Assembly (NCBI RefSeq): GCF_003443615.1
Contig: NZ_CP031967.1
Location: forward strand, 3,658,001 to 3,722,000
From: Alteromonas sp. BL110
GTDB lineage: Bacteria; Pseudomonadota; Gammaproteobacteria; Enterobacterales; Alteromonadaceae
DNA length: 64,000 nucleotides
Direction: 5' to 3'
The number at the start of each line of letters is the position of its first letter. Position 1 is the first letter of the stretch. The position numbers and the translations under genes were made by a program. A model generated the notes under the pieces. The model was not told where the DNA came from. It searched no databases and saw nothing but the letters and a program-made list of their open reading frames with translations. This document shows positions 17,739 to 27,251 of this stretch, one piece after another.

Positions 17739-20582
17739 TTACATTTTGTACGCTACGGTTACATAGCCAAAGCGCCCGATGTTGTCATATGCAGCATCCG
17801 TTGAGCCAGTACCTGTTGTACCTGTAGGTAGTGCGCGGTTAAACAGGTTATCAATGCCCACAGTTAGACTTACACCATTTTTAAAGTTGTAACCCGCAGT
17901 TACATCAGTTACTGCGTATGAAGGCAGTTCCATACGGTTACTTGGGTTAGGGTTTAGCGCTAGCTCTTGGTTGTCGTAAATGCTTGCGCGCTCAATGTAG
18001 CGCGTTTTCCAGCTTGCTTCCCAATCGCCACGGCTGTAGTTAACCGTGAATACACCTTGCCAATCAGACTCACCCGCAGTGCCGGCGTTTTGATAAAATA
18101 GCTCTGGGTTGTCCTGGAATGGGAATTCTTTACGATCTTTTAGGTAAGTCGCAATTAGGCTTGTACGGAAAGCACCTTCTAGTGCATCAAAATCGTAACC
18201 TAACTCGAAATCTACACCTTTTGCTTCTTGACCAGCAATGTTCAGCGCATAGCTGCGAATTTCAGTAATTTCGCCTGTTTCAGAGTCACGGTCGATAAGG
18301 CCACAGTATGGGTTATCGATCCCTGTTTCTGAGTCTACACAACGGTCTAGTATAGTTTGACCATCAATGTTGGTTATCGCGTCAGTAAGTTCAATTTCCC
18401 AGTAATCGACTGTCGCAGTAAAGCCTTCAAACCAAGCTGGTGTGTAGACTAAACCTAAAGTTTTAGAGATAGACTGTTCTGCTTGAAGGTCGATGTTACC
18501 ACCGTTTACGCCTTCCAAAGTAGCCGCGTCGTAGTCAGAGTTGAAGTCTGCCGGAACGCCAAGTGCTGCGCAGTTAGCGATACGCTGGTCGGCATTAGCT
18601 AGGTTTTCCAGGTTATTTGTACGGCATGGGTCGTCAACGTTGAAGAAAGTCTGGCTGGCTTCACCGTAAAGTTCGCTAATATTCGGTGCGCGAAGGGCAG
18701 ATGACTTAGTTGCTCTAACACGCAAGTCTTCGAAAACTTGCCAATCTAAACCAAGCTTCCAGCTTTTCGCGTTACCAATAGATGAATAGTTAGCAATACG
18801 CGCGGCTGTGTCGAACGTAAGCATGTCTACACCTGGCAGGCCTTCAAGAAGCGGGATAGTTACTTCGGTAAATACCTCAGAAACGTCGTATTCACCCTTG
18901 TCTTCTCCTAGCGCATTGAAGAAGGTTCCTGCAGCGTTTTCAGGCTCATCAATTTCACTTTTCTCTTTGCGGTATTCAACACCTGCGGCGAAACCTATAT
19001 AGCCCGCTGGCAGCTCGTAGATACCCGAGTTAGCGATAGTTGCACCAGCATTATACTGCTCAATTTTGCTAGTACCTATAGATGTGGTATTCACATAGTC
19101 GATAGCTTCTTGTGTGGCTTGACCATAACCCATGATGTTAAGTGGCACACAGCCATCTTCACTACCTGATGCACAAACGATCTCGCCGGTATTGTCGTCT
19201 GTGACAGCATCTATTGCGTTGTAGAAGTTTTGCAAAATCAGGTTATTGCGGTTTTCACGCTCAAGCTCTGTTTTACCGTAGTTTACAAACGCTTCGTAGT
19301 TCCATTCATCATTGATATAGCCTTCTACACCTAACACGTAACGATAGGTTTCACGCTCGTCAGCTTCCGTACGAACACCTAAATCGGTCATCATGCGGTT
19401 TAGCACGATACTATCAAGATCGTTTTCGTCCATGTACTGAGCAACACTGTCATCTAGGAATGCATTGTTGCGCGTTATAGTTGTTTCGTCGCTGTAGAAA
19501 AAGAACGCTGGTTGCGCCATAGAAATAGCACGTGTGCGTGCGTACTTAGCTTGCGCATAAACTGTAGTGTCGTCATTAAGCTCGTAGTTACCTTTAACGT
19601 TTAGGTTAGTACGGTCAAATTCTGGCTGTAGCTGTGTGAACTGGCGAAGGTTGAAAGAGTCACAGTTTGCGCAGAAAACGCCATCTACTTGGTCGCCAAT
19701 GTAAATGTCTTTAATTGAACCGTCTGCATTGAAGGTTTTTGTGCCATCGCCGAATACACCCGCATTGTTTATTACGTAGTAACCTGCGTTAGCGGTGTAA
19801 ATATCATCCGGGTATGCCGTTGAATCTAGCTGATCTTCACTGCGCTCGTAACCCATGATGCTTTCAAAGCTCATGTTGCGATAGGGTGTAGCAGTCCAAG
19901 GGTTGTCCAAGGCATCTAGCGACTCTTGAGAGCTGTATTCAGCTGCAAAAGCGATGTTGCCGCGGTCGTTGTCAAAGTTAAAACCATAAGACGCTTGGTA
20001 CTTATCGTTTTTATAGCCATTTTCCTGCGCAAAGCCTTGCGTTGCGCTAATATCAAACCCTTCAATATTCTTTTTAAGAATGAAGTTAACCACACCGGTC
20101 ACAGCGTCAGCACCGTATACGGCAGATGCACCGCCTGTTACGATTTCTACGCGCTCAATCCATGAAGTAGGGATGGTATTAGTATCAACCGCAGCGGTTC
20201 CCGCTGATGAAGATACATGGCGCTTGCCGTCAACCAAAACAAGCGTGCGGTCGGTGCCCATACCGCGAAGGTCTAGAATGTTTAAACCCGCAGTACCGAT
20301 GAATTGACTTGAGTTACCTAGCGAGAACGTATTCGCTAATGAAGGCAGCTCGTTAAGCACTTCACCAATGTTCATCGCGCCAGAGTTAAGTAGCGACTCG
20401 CCAGAAATAGCGGTAACTGGAGAAGGCGCAATTGCGCCCTGACGAGAAATACGTGAACCCGTAACTTGAATTTTTTCAACATCCGCGCTTTCAGTAGTTG
20501 AGTCCTGCGCTATTACGTTGCCAGATGTCAGAGCGACACTTCCCGCTAGAGCTAACCTTACTGCAGTTGCTATATTTTTCAT
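17739..20582 (-). CDS. TonB-dependent outer-membrane receptor
   Basis: A 947-residue outer-membrane receptor. It has a signal peptide (ALAGSVALTSGNVIAQ), a TonB box-like segment with VEKIQVTGSRI, a plug domain (about 50-170: SPVTAISGE..., LDLRGMGTDRTLVLVDGKR, ERVEIVTGGASAVYGADAVTGVVNFI) and a 22-strand-type barrel ending in FGYVTVAYKM with the aromatic/hydrophobic C-terminus needed for barrel assembly. This large type is common in Alteromonadales for uptake of plant or algal compounds, but no substrate gene lies beside it. It ends at a strong terminator and has a 756-base upstream gap. Confidence 0.93.
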   Translation of the reverse strand: MKNIATAVRLALAGSVALTSGNVIAQDSTTESADVEKIQVTGSRISRQGAIAPSPVTAISGESLLNSGAMNIGEVLNELPSLANTFSLGNSSQFIGTAGLNILDLRGMGTDRTLVLVDGKRHVSSSAGTAAVDTNTIPTSWIERVEIVTGGASAVYGADAVTGVVNFILKKNIEGFDISATQGFAQENGYKNDKYQASYGFNFDNDRGNIAFAAEYSSQESLDALDNPWTATPYRNMSFESIMGYERSEDQLDSTAYPDDIYTANAGYYVINNAGVFGDGTKTFNADGSIKDIYIGDQVDGVFCANCDSFNLRQFTQLQPEFDRTNLNVKGNYELNDDTTVYAQAKYARTRAISMAQPAFFFYSDETTITRNNAFLDDSVAQYMDENDLDSIVLNRMMTDLGVRTEADERETYRYVLGVEGYINDEWNYEAFVNYGKTELERENRNNLILQNFYNAIDAVTDDNTGEIVCASGSEDGCVPLNIMGYGQATQEAIDYVNTTSIGTSKIEQYNAGATIANSGIYELPAGYIGFAAGVEYRKEKSEIDEPENAAGTFFNALGEDKGEYDVSEVFTEVTIPLLEGLPGVDMLTFDTAARIANYSSIGNAKSWKLGLDWQVFEDLRVRATKSSALRAPNISELYGEASQTFFNVDDPCRTNNLENLANADQRIANCAALGVPADFNSDYDAATLEGVNGGNIDLQAEQSISKTLGLVYTPAWFEGFTATVDYWEIELTDAITNIDGQTILDRCVDSETGIDNPYCGLIDRDSETGEITEIRSYALNIAGQEAKGVDFELGYDFDALEGAFRTSLIATYLKDRKEFPFQDNPELFYQNAGTAGESDWQGVFTVNYSRGDWEASWKTRYIERASIYDNQELALNPNPSNRMELPSYAVTDVTAGYNFKNGVSLTVGIDNLFNRALPTGTTGTGSTDAAYDNIGRFGYVTVAYKM

Positions 20583-21338
20583 GGTGTGTTCCTAATGAAT
20601 TAGATTTTTAATGCTTGTTGTTGAATAAGGCCCAAAATTTAGGCAAGCCTTATTTAGCCAATTTGTTTTGAATTTATACTTATGTTTAAGAGGGCGCGCA
20701 TTTTAATTATTCGAAATAAGGTAAATCAATTTTTTGCGATGAATAAAAGCGGGTACTTTGGCTTTGTAACAATTTATTAAACTAGGAATAAATAGTAGAT
20801 TTTAATTATATATTGTAGAAAGTATTAATATTAGACGGGTTTAGGTTGTTTGTTGAGCGCATTGTCTGTTTTCCATGGTATAGCCCTTTATTTGTGCTAA
20901 CTTTGATCACCCATTCTGCGTTAAGTCAACAAAAAAACTACCCATATGATGAAGTTTAATGTTATCTCTAGTTTAAATCGCACCAGCGTTTGATTGGTTT
21001 CGTAATTTAACCTAATTATTCGTTACTTTAACGCTAATTTTTGAATTGTTAATAAAAGTGTTAATCAAGATTTAAATTTATCGCAATGGCTGAGTGGTTT
21101 TTGGACGATTAACGACTTGCAGATTTCTTTACACTGGATAATGATTGCTTGCTATACGAGTAATTTTATTTTAATCCGAACGCTTGCAACCATTTAATTA
21201 TGTCACGAGGATAACGCATGGGTTGTTATTTCGCTGACAATTAGATGAGGTAAGATAAGGCAGGGTTTTATCTATACCCCGAGAAAACTCCCCTAAAAAG
21301 CATTAAAGTAACGCTAATTAGGGGAAACGGGAAGAATG
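20583..21338. other. Long AT-rich intergenic region upstream of the TonB receptor
   Basis: No credible ORF or tRNA is seen in these 756 bases. The right end holds a terminator for mesD (21290-21324). The rest is AT-rich with many T/A runs and presumably holds the receptor promoter and its 5' leader. The size would allow a small RNA, but I see no strong hairpin plus T-run other than the one listed. Confidence 0.5.
21290..21324 (-). terminator. Terminator after mesD
   Basis: Outer stem CCCCTAA/TTAGGGG and inner stem AGCATTA/TAACGCT (one mismatch) form a hairpin 14 bases past the mesD stop. On the minus strand it is followed by AGTTTTCTC. This fits an intrinsic terminator. Confidence 0.7.
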
Positions 21339-22379
21339 CTATGCACTGATCTTTTGCGTTAATTCTTGTCTTACTATCGCAGCACCAGCGCTAAGTGCTT
21401 CAAGTTTCCCTCGTGCAACATCTCGTGAAAGGGGGGCCATACCACAATTGGTACAAGGGTAGAGCTTATCTGCGTCTACGTACTTCAAAGCTTCGCGCAA
21501 AGTAGCGGCCACTTCTTCTGGGGTTTCTATGGTATCGGTGGCAACATCAATGGCACCAACCATCACTTTCTTTCCTTTTAGCAAGGATATGAGTTCGATA
21601 GGAACATGGGAGTTGTGGCATTCCAATGACACCATATCGATGTTCGATTTCGCTAGCTTTGGGAAGCTTTCTTCATATTGACGCCATTCTGAGCCTAGCG
21701 TTTTCTTCCAGTCGGTATTCGCTTTAATACCGTAACCGTAGCAAATGTGTACCGCAGTTTCACATTTTAGCCCTTCAATAGCGCGCTCTAGCGCAGCAAT
21801 TCCCCATTCGTTCACTTCATCAAAGAATACGTTAAATGAAGGTTCGTCGAACTGAATAATATCTACGCCAGCGGCCTCGAGCTCTTTCGCTTCTTGGTTT
21901 AGAATTTTTGCAAATTCCCACGCGAGCTTTTCGCGGCTTTTATAGTGGTCGTCGTATAAGGTATCGACCATTGTCATTGGACCAGGTAACGCCCATTTTA
22001 TAGGCTGATCAGTTTGGCTTCGTAAAAATTTAGCATCTTCAACGAACACCGATTTGGGTCGTCTAACTGCTTGTGTTACGACAGGTACGCTGGCGTCGTA
22101 ACGATTGCGAATACGCACAGTTTTACGGTTTTCAAAATCAACGCCGTCAAGATGTTCAATAAACGTGGTTACAAAATGCTGACGGGTTTGCTCACCGTCA
22201 CACACAATATCAATGCCTGATATAGTTTGTTCCTGAAGCGAAATGCGCAGTGCGTCTTTTTTGCCTTCTCCTAATGTTTCGCCTTCTAGCTTCCACGGCG
22301 ACCACAGGGTTTCAGGCTCAGCAAGCCACGATGGTTTTGGGAGGCTGCCGGCAATAGAGGTGGGGAGTAGTTTTTTCAT
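21339..22379 (-). CDS. mesD: MesD-type core methionine synthase (MetE C-terminal domain family)
   Basis: A 346-residue protein equal to the C-terminal catalytic barrel of cobalamin-independent methionine synthase, without the MetE N-terminal folate-binding half. Zinc ligands are visible: H211 and C213 (HICYGYG), E253 (SLECHNS) and C312 (NCGMAP). DIIQFDEPS (173-181) is the usual homocysteine-site segment. Because the gene upstream is a DUF1852 protein (MesX), this is probably the folate-independent MesD type, reported to need MesX and oxygen; the natural methyl donor is unsettled to my knowledge. It ends with a terminator. Family identity is high; the MesD label rests on the partner gene. Confidence 0.86.
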   Translation of the reverse strand: MKKLLPTSIAGSLPKPSWLAEPETLWSPWKLEGETLGEGKKDALRISLQEQTISGIDIVCDGEQTRQHFVTTFIEHLDGVDFENRKTVRIRNRYDASVPVVTQAVRRPKSVFVEDAKFLRSQTDQPIKWALPGPMTMVDTLYDDHYKSREKLAWEFAKILNQEAKELEAAGVDIIQFDEPSFNVFFDEVNEWGIAALERAIEGLKCETAVHICYGYGIKANTDWKKTLGSEWRQYEESFPKLAKSNIDMVSLECHNSHVPIELISLLKGKKVMVGAIDVATDTIETPEEVAATLREALKYVDADKLYPCTNCGMAPLSRDVARGKLEALSAGAAIVRQELTQKISA

Positions 22380-22416
22380 GTGATTCGTATTCTTTAAGTC
22401 AGTAATTATTGTGAAT

Positions 22417-22441
22417 GCCTGTGGGGCAGGCCGTAGCGCCC
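22417..22441 (-). promoter_or_regulatory. Overlapping alternative hairpins between mesX and mesD
   Basis: Within the 145-base mesX-mesD gap, GCCTG (22417-22421) can pair with CAGGC (22427-22431), or GGGGC (22423-22427) with GCCCC near 22437-22441. The two pairings exclude each other. This could be an attenuator-like or RNA-processing structure; no known riboswitch is recognised. Confidence 0.35.
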
Positions 22442-22524
22442 CAGCAAAATTTAAAGACTCACCTTAGTGAGCCCTTGATTGCATTTGGCAACGAGCAAGT
22501 TACCAACAATCAGTATCAGAGGGT

Positions 22525-23514
22525 TTATCTGGCGTACCTTGCTGTAAATTGCTGTAGCCTATGTTGATAAGGCTTAATAAAATTCTCTTCCACAAACTTG
22601 CCTTGCTCGATGGCAAGGTGACTGCGTTCGTCGCGGTCATACACAATGCGTGTTAATGAGTGATCGCTATTTTTCAAATTCGGCTTATAACTTAAACCTG
22701 CTTGCGCGTTAGCGTTATAGATTTCAGGGCGATAGATTTTCTGAAACGTTTCCATCGTCGCGATAGTGCTTATAAGCTCTAAGTTTGTATAGTCGTTGAG
22801 TAAGTCGCCAAAGAAGTAAAACGCAAAAGGCGCGGCACTGTTAGGTGGCATAAAGTAACGAACGTTTAAGCCCATCTTTTTGAAATACTGCTCGGTCAAC
22901 GAAGACTCGTTAGGTTGATATTCAACGCCTAAAACAGGGTGCTGGTTCTCCGTTCTGCGATAGGTTTTGTTGTCAGAAACACTTAAGCAAATAACAGGGA
23001 GTTTTGAAAAATGTGCTTTATAGGCTTCTGAGTTAACGAAATACTGGAACAGTTTACCGTGCAGATCGCCAAAGTCCTTAGGTACGCTGAACGATGATTG
23101 GCCACGATTATGGTTAGAAAGACGAACGCTAAAATCATAATCCCGAACATAAGACGAAAAGTTGTTGCCCACAATACCTTGGGTACGCTTCCCCGTTTTT
23201 TTATCAACAATGTTAGTTTGCAAAATCTCGATAGTAGGGAAGGTTTTGCCGTTACCCTCTACGTCAATATCTACCGATACTATCTCTAATTCAACAGCAT
23301 AGCGGTCACCACGCTCATTGTCCCAACTAGCTAACGCGTTAAACCGATTGTTAATCATGCTTAACGCATCGCGTAAGTTCTCTTTTCGGCGCTCACCTCG
23401 CGCTAAATTTGCAAAATTAGTAGTAATGCGCGTGTTGTCTGAAGGGCGATAATCTTCATTAAACTGAACGCTGTTTATAGTAAAAGAGAAATTTGTATCC
23501 ACGTTTTTGTTCAT
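22525..23514 (-). CDS. mesX: MesX (DUF1852), partner of MesD
   Basis: A 329-residue cytosolic protein of family DUF1852, recognised from its start (FSFTINSVQFNEDYRPSDNTR), the segment FPTIEILQTNIVDKKTGKRTQG and the closing FVEENFIKPYQHRLQQFTARY. In work on Acinetobacter and other aerobes DUF1852 was named MesX and shown to be required with MesD for methionine synthesis without folate. It lies directly upstream of mesD on the same strand, with a 145-base gap. Its chemistry is unknown to me; it has been suggested to help supply the methyl group with oxygen. No MetJ-box pair was seen upstream. Confidence 0.88.
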   Translation of the reverse strand: MNKNVDTNFSFTINSVQFNEDYRPSDNTRITTNFANLARGERRKENLRDALSMINNRFNALASWDNERGDRYAVELEIVSVDIDVEGNGKTFPTIEILQTNIVDKKTGKRTQGIVGNNFSSYVRDYDFSVRLSNHNRGQSSFSVPKDFGDLHGKLFQYFVNSEAYKAHFSKLPVICLSVSDNKTYRRTENQHPVLGVEYQPNESSLTEQYFKKMGLNVRYFMPPNSAAPFAFYFFGDLLNDYTNLELISTIATMETFQKIYRPEIYNANAQAGLSYKPNLKNSDHSLTRIVYDRDERSHLAIEQGKFVEENFIKPYQHRLQQFTARYAR

Positions 23515-23688
23515 GAGAATGCGCTTTTATTCCTAAGATTAAACCGAGTAATGTGAATGCTGTAAAAGCTATGGGTCAATTTATACGCGGTTTTATCTAT
23601 GAATAAAAATGACTTAATTTCATTTTTGCATGAAATTATCTCATGACTTGATGGTGTTAAGTATTTTCCCCTTGATTTGGATCAATAG

Positions 23689-24048
23689 TCATTTTTCTAG
23701 TGTAGATAGGCGTAGTTCCATCATGCGTAATTCACGGGACAGGATATTTCGGTTTGTCTGCATAAAAATCCACAACTTAGTTGTGACCTGTGCAATGAAA
23801 GAGAGAATTAGCAATACTCCCCAAAACAATTGTTCCTCTGGCATAGCGGTAAAAAACTTAAAACCTACCCAAAACATTACAATCGATAGTACTATTGCAA
23901 TGGCATAGCCTAACTTCATTATGCCTGCAAAACTTTTATCAAAACCATATTTCAAGTAGTTAAACATACCGCCGTCGAGCATAGCGTCTAACTCCTGTGC
24001 TTGGTTTTTAAGGGTTTGCGAAATTTCTTTATCAAAATCGTTTTTCAT
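23689..24048 (-). CDS. DUF6768 membrane protein, likely sigma-factor partner
   Basis: A 119-residue inner-membrane protein: a short cytosolic N-terminus with acidic and Asp residues, two hydrophobic segments (LGYAIAIVLSIVMFWVGFKFF and LFWGVLLILSFIAQVTTKLWIF) and a charged C-terminal helix (RNILSRELRMMELRLSTLEK). I recognise the DUF6768 pattern. It begins five bases after the stop of an ECF sigma factor, so it is co-translated with it and could act as an anti-sigma or signal partner, but no zinc anti-sigma motif is visible. Confidence 0.75.
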   Translation of the reverse strand: MKNDFDKEISQTLKNQAQELDAMLDGGMFNYLKYGFDKSFAGIMKLGYAIAIVLSIVMFWVGFKFFTAMPEEQLFWGVLLILSFIAQVTTKLWIFMQTNRNILSRELRMMELRLSTLEK

Positions 24049-24053
24049 TTCAG

Positions 24054-24575
24054 TTACCTTTCTTCTGTTTGTTCTAATAATTGCTTGAGTTTCTCGCGTG
24101 CTCTATGCAATCTAGATTTCACCGTACCAAGCGGACAGTCGATAATAAGTGCTATTTCTCGCACGGAAATATCGTTTAAATAATAAAGTGCTATTACCTC
24201 ACGCTCCTCATCTACGAGCTTTTCAAGCAAAGGAAGCACAAAGGTGTCGTCGTTTTTACTGTTACAGTTAGGTTTTTCGGGAAGCGTCGATGACACGACT
24301 TCTTTTGCAGCTTTTCTGTGCCAGTCAGTAATTTCCCAACGCAATGCTTTAAATAGCCAACTCCTAAATAGTGATACATCTCTAAGTCGCATTACACGTT
24401 TTGAGACTTGCAGCCAAACGTTTTGAACCAAATCTTCAGCGACCATAGCATCATCTACTCTAATCGCTGCGTACTTACGCATGCTTGCATGTAATAGTGC
24501 GTATAGTTCACCCAAAGCCTCTGTTTGTCCAGCCTGTAGCTTTAATACTAATATTTCAATCTCTGCTTCTTTCAT
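24054..24575 (-). CDS. ECF-type RNA polymerase sigma factor
   Basis: A 173-residue extracytoplasmic-function sigma factor. Region 2 shows AEDLVQNVWLQVSKRVMRLRD and FRSWLFKALRWEITDWHRK (residues about 45-85). Region 4 shows LYYLNDISVREIALIIDCPLGTVKSRLHRAREKL (about 130-165), the DNA-binding helix-turn-helix. It is followed at once by a DUF6768 membrane protein. Its regulon cannot be read here; mesX-mesD lie further downstream on the same strand but 174 bases away. Confidence 0.9.
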   Translation of the reverse strand: MKEAEIEILVLKLQAGQTEALGELYALLHASMRKYAAIRVDDAMVAEDLVQNVWLQVSKRVMRLRDVSLFRSWLFKALRWEITDWHRKAAKEVVSSTLPEKPNCNSKNDDTFVLPLLEKLVDEEREVIALYYLNDISVREIALIIDCPLGTVKSRLHRAREKLKQLLEQTEER

Positions 24576-24824
24576 ACGCTTAGCATTAATTCAATAAGTG
24601 CTAATAGGAATTGCATTACCAAATAGAGTATTGCTATAAGCATTTTTGTTAGTTCCCTGATAAAAACAATAGAAAGACGAAGCTGGACTTAATTTGGTTC
24701 GCGACTTTTTCAAGTTTCTGAAAAAAATATTATTAAAGAAAAAATGAGGTCATTTTCAAAACATAAAGAATAGAAGCGTTGTTACAAATCACTCATGCCA
24801 TAAATTAGAAAAGAGCAACCGTTA

Positions 24825-25415
24825 TTAGTCAGATATTGAAGGCTGCCTGTCTTCCCAACGCCGAGCATTAATCATAATTAGGTCACAGACCGGATCTTTC
24901 AGTTGTGAATATAAGTCTCTATCGTCTGGAGTTTGGGAGGAGAGGGTTTGCTTGAAGAACGCGTAAGTCTTTGCTGTATCGTCATCAGTTCTAAGATAAT
25001 CTCTGAACAAAAGAGCATACTTAAAGTTTTTTGCGCCTACTTTTCGTATATGAATATTCGCTTTAAACGGCCATTGGTCTGTGACACCTTGCAGGTAAAT
25101 TTTACGCCAGTCCGCAAGGCATGATTCGTTAGGCGGTAAATGATCTTGACTCATGTAAGCGTTAGGCAAGTTTAATTTACTTATTCGCTGATTTATCGTG
25201 TCGCAAATAGCAGGAGACATTTCATTAACCCCAATTTGAATATCGATACGATCTTTCGCTGGCATGTTGGGAATAGAAGTAGAGCCAATGTGGTCAATAC
25301 ACACGCAAATATCGCCTAGCGCAGTTAATAAACAGCGCTTAGCAATTTCAAACTGCTCAAGCCACACTTTTTTATAGGGGACAATTTCAACTTTATCTCG
25401 CTCGTGGTGTTTCAT
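24825..25415 (-). CDS. GrpB-family nucleotidyltransferase-like protein
   Basis: A 196-residue protein of the GrpB/UPF0157 family, a nucleotidyltransferase-like fold. It has the family opening VEIVPYKKVWLEQFE, the IDHIGSTSIPNMPAKDRIDIQI segment (residues about 40-61) and FRDYLRTDDDTAKTYAFFK. Some GrpB proteins are fused to dephospho-CoA kinase, but this one stands alone. The biological role of the family is not established. It has its own promoter region and no operon partner. Confidence 0.85.
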   Translation of the reverse strand: MKHHERDKVEIVPYKKVWLEQFEIAKRCLLTALGDICVCIDHIGSTSIPNMPAKDRIDIQIGVNEMSPAICDTINQRISKLNLPNAYMSQDHLPPNESCLADWRKIYLQGVTDQWPFKANIHIRKVGAKNFKYALLFRDYLRTDDDTAKTYAFFKQTLSSQTPDDRDLYSQLKDPVCDLIMINARRWEDRQPSISD

Positions 25416-25621
25416 CGTGCAACCCTTATGCGTTAAATAACAAACTCGGCTCGTTTTTCATTTAGAAACAATAAGGTAGCAAATTGTAACAACTTAAACC
25501 ATTTCGCTTGTTTATTAATCAAATTCGCTTTAGTAAGGTGCGATAACCTCTAGAGTGATGTGTGACGCAAGAACACACAACAAATTTCGCAGATGGAAGT
25601 GAATTTTAAAAAGGAATTGAT

Positions 25622-26491
25622 ATGAGTGTTGAAACTTCGTTTAGTGCGCTTTTAATACACGGAACGCGTCAAATAGTCTATTGGGCCTTACAGCCTATAT
25701 TAATAGCTGCTTCTCTTTACTTGGCTCATACTAACGCCTCCCTTGATACGCATATTTTATTTATCACAGCAGCATTTTGTATTATTACACTCTTTGAAAT
25801 TACTATACCGGCGCGCCCTGAATGGCGAAAAAGCGCGGGTGAAACTGCCGCACTTTTGGTATTCGTGTTCCTTGCTGGGGCAGCATATGCATTGATAGAA
25901 ACACTGTATGAAGCATCGCTTTTTAAGTGGATGGCGGGTTTAAGCGAAGCATGGCGATTAGACATTTGGCCTTCGCAGTGGCCTAAGATAGCGCAAGTGT
26001 TGCTAATTTTCTCAGCATTTGAATTTGTTAACTATTGGTATCATAGGGCGTCTCACCGATGGGGATGGCTTTGGAGGCTTTCAGGTCATAGTGCACACCA
26101 TGCGTTTAAAAAACTAAGCGGTCTAAATGCTGTTGCTAACCATCCTCTAGAAGGGTTTTTCCTTATACTTCCGAGGGCTATTGTGGGCTTTCTTCTAGGC
26201 GGAGAAGCCGTTGGTGCTGCATTTATTTCTTTAACGGCAGTTACTGCCATACTTGCACATAGCAACTTGCATTTAAACTCAGCGTTGGTTGGCTGGTTCT
26301 TCACAACTAATCGTTACCATATTCATCATCACTCTCAAGTTATCAGTGAAAGCAACACCAACTATGGCTGTGTATGCATCGTATGGGATCGTTTATTTGG
26401 CACGTTCAAAGACGCAGATACGAAAGATACTGGTATTGATGATGTTCAGCCGGACTATAGAGCAATGCTATTGATGCCGTTTAAAAGGTAA
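25622..26491 (+). CDS. Sterol desaturase/fatty acid hydroxylase-family membrane protein
   Basis: A 289-residue integral membrane di-iron enzyme. Four to five hydrophobic segments carry the histidine boxes: HRASHRWGWLWRLSGHSAHH (about 142-161, including HRxSH and HSAHH), then HSNLH and finally NRYHIHHHS. These clusters bind the two irons in the family. Members hydroxylate or desaturate lipids or carotenoids; the substrate here is unknown. AAGGAATTGAT sits just upstream of the ATG at 25622. It is monocistronic. Confidence 0.88.
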   Translation: MSVETSFSALLIHGTRQIVYWALQPILIAASLYLAHTNASLDTHILFITAAFCIITLFEITIPARPEWRKSAGETAALLVFVFLAGAAYALIETLYEASLFKWMAGLSEAWRLDIWPSQWPKIAQVLLIFSAFEFVNYWYHRASHRWGWLWRLSGHSAHHAFKKLSGLNAVANHPLEGFFLILPRAIVGFLLGGEAVGAAFISLTAVTAILAHSNLHLNSALVGWFFTTNRYHIHHHSQVISESNTNYGCVCIVWDRLFGTFKDADTKDTGIDDVQPDYRAMLLMPFKR

Positions 26492-26613
26492 CCTTTATTT
26501 TCTAGAAACCGTAGAACAACGGAATGCGGCTGAACTTTAATACAGTAGCATGCTGCCAGTACGCCGCTAAATGTCAAGCTACAAGATGAATAGCTAAGCA
26601 TGCGCCGCCCCAA

Positions 26614-26877
26614 TCAATGATTACGCAGCGCATCAATTAACTCGTCTTTACTCATGTTTGAACGCCCGTCGATGCCGACTTCTTTGGCTTTTTGATAGAG
26701 CTCATCTTTAGTGCGATCTTCGTATTTATTTGCTTTGCCGCCGTCTTTTGACGGAGTTTGTTTACTATTGGCTTGTGCATTGGCAATGCGCGCTGACTTT
26801 TCTTTACTATAGCCTTCGTCGCGAAGGGCTTCATAAGTATCATCGTTTTTTATTTGGTTACCGTGGTCCGTAGCCAT
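26614..26877 (-). CDS. Small DUF7218/Rho-N-like domain protein
   Basis: An 87-residue protein with two parts. The N-terminal half (DDTYEALRDEGYSKEKSARIANA) matches the DUF7218-like motif. The C-terminal half (RTKDELYQKAKEVGIDGRSNMSKDELIDALR) is a Rho N-terminal/SAP-like helical motif that often binds nucleic acid. The start ATG at 26877 has AGGAG six bases away on the minus strand; an upstream start is less likely. Such proteins are usually abundant stress-related proteins; no specific role is claimed. Confidence 0.8.
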   Translation of the reverse strand: MATDHGNQIKNDDTYEALRDEGYSKEKSARIANAQANSKQTPSKDGGKANKYEDRTKDELYQKAKEVGIDGRSNMSKDELIDALRNH

Positions 26878-26898
26878 TTTAAAACTCCTGTTGTGCAT

Positions 26899-27251
26899 GG
26901 TGAAAGAGGCTGTGATGTCTTTATTATTTCATACTTGGTATTCGCCTAGATGGTTTAGGTTCGGGTAGCTACTTGGAGATTCAGGCTATAGAGCAATAGG
27001 TTTAGTCAGTAATAGTCTTGTTGCTAATACGAGAAAAAATGTCATTCATCGCAAACGCCTAAATCGGTAAAAAGGTGCTGCACCGCAATGTTACCGCTTA
27101 ACACGTTCAAACTTCTTGTGTTGTCTATTTTAGTGCGTTTCCTGCACAGGGAAAGTGCAATTATGTCAATGGTTTAGCGTTTTAAGGCTATTGCACGTTA
27201 AAAATTAAGCCATTAGTCTAAAGGGAATGTAGATGGCAGGCAGAGCGAAAT
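26899..27251. other. Intergenic region upstream of the Tat-exported aminotransferase
   Basis: No gene is seen in these 353 bases. Near 27128-27145 lies a small palindrome TTTCC-TGCACAG-GGAAA that may be a regulatory site for the rightward gene. Nothing else stands out. Confidence 0.4.

Noticed and set aside
26086..26474. ORFs within the sterol desaturase gene
   Set aside because: Shadows of the conserved histidine-box frame.
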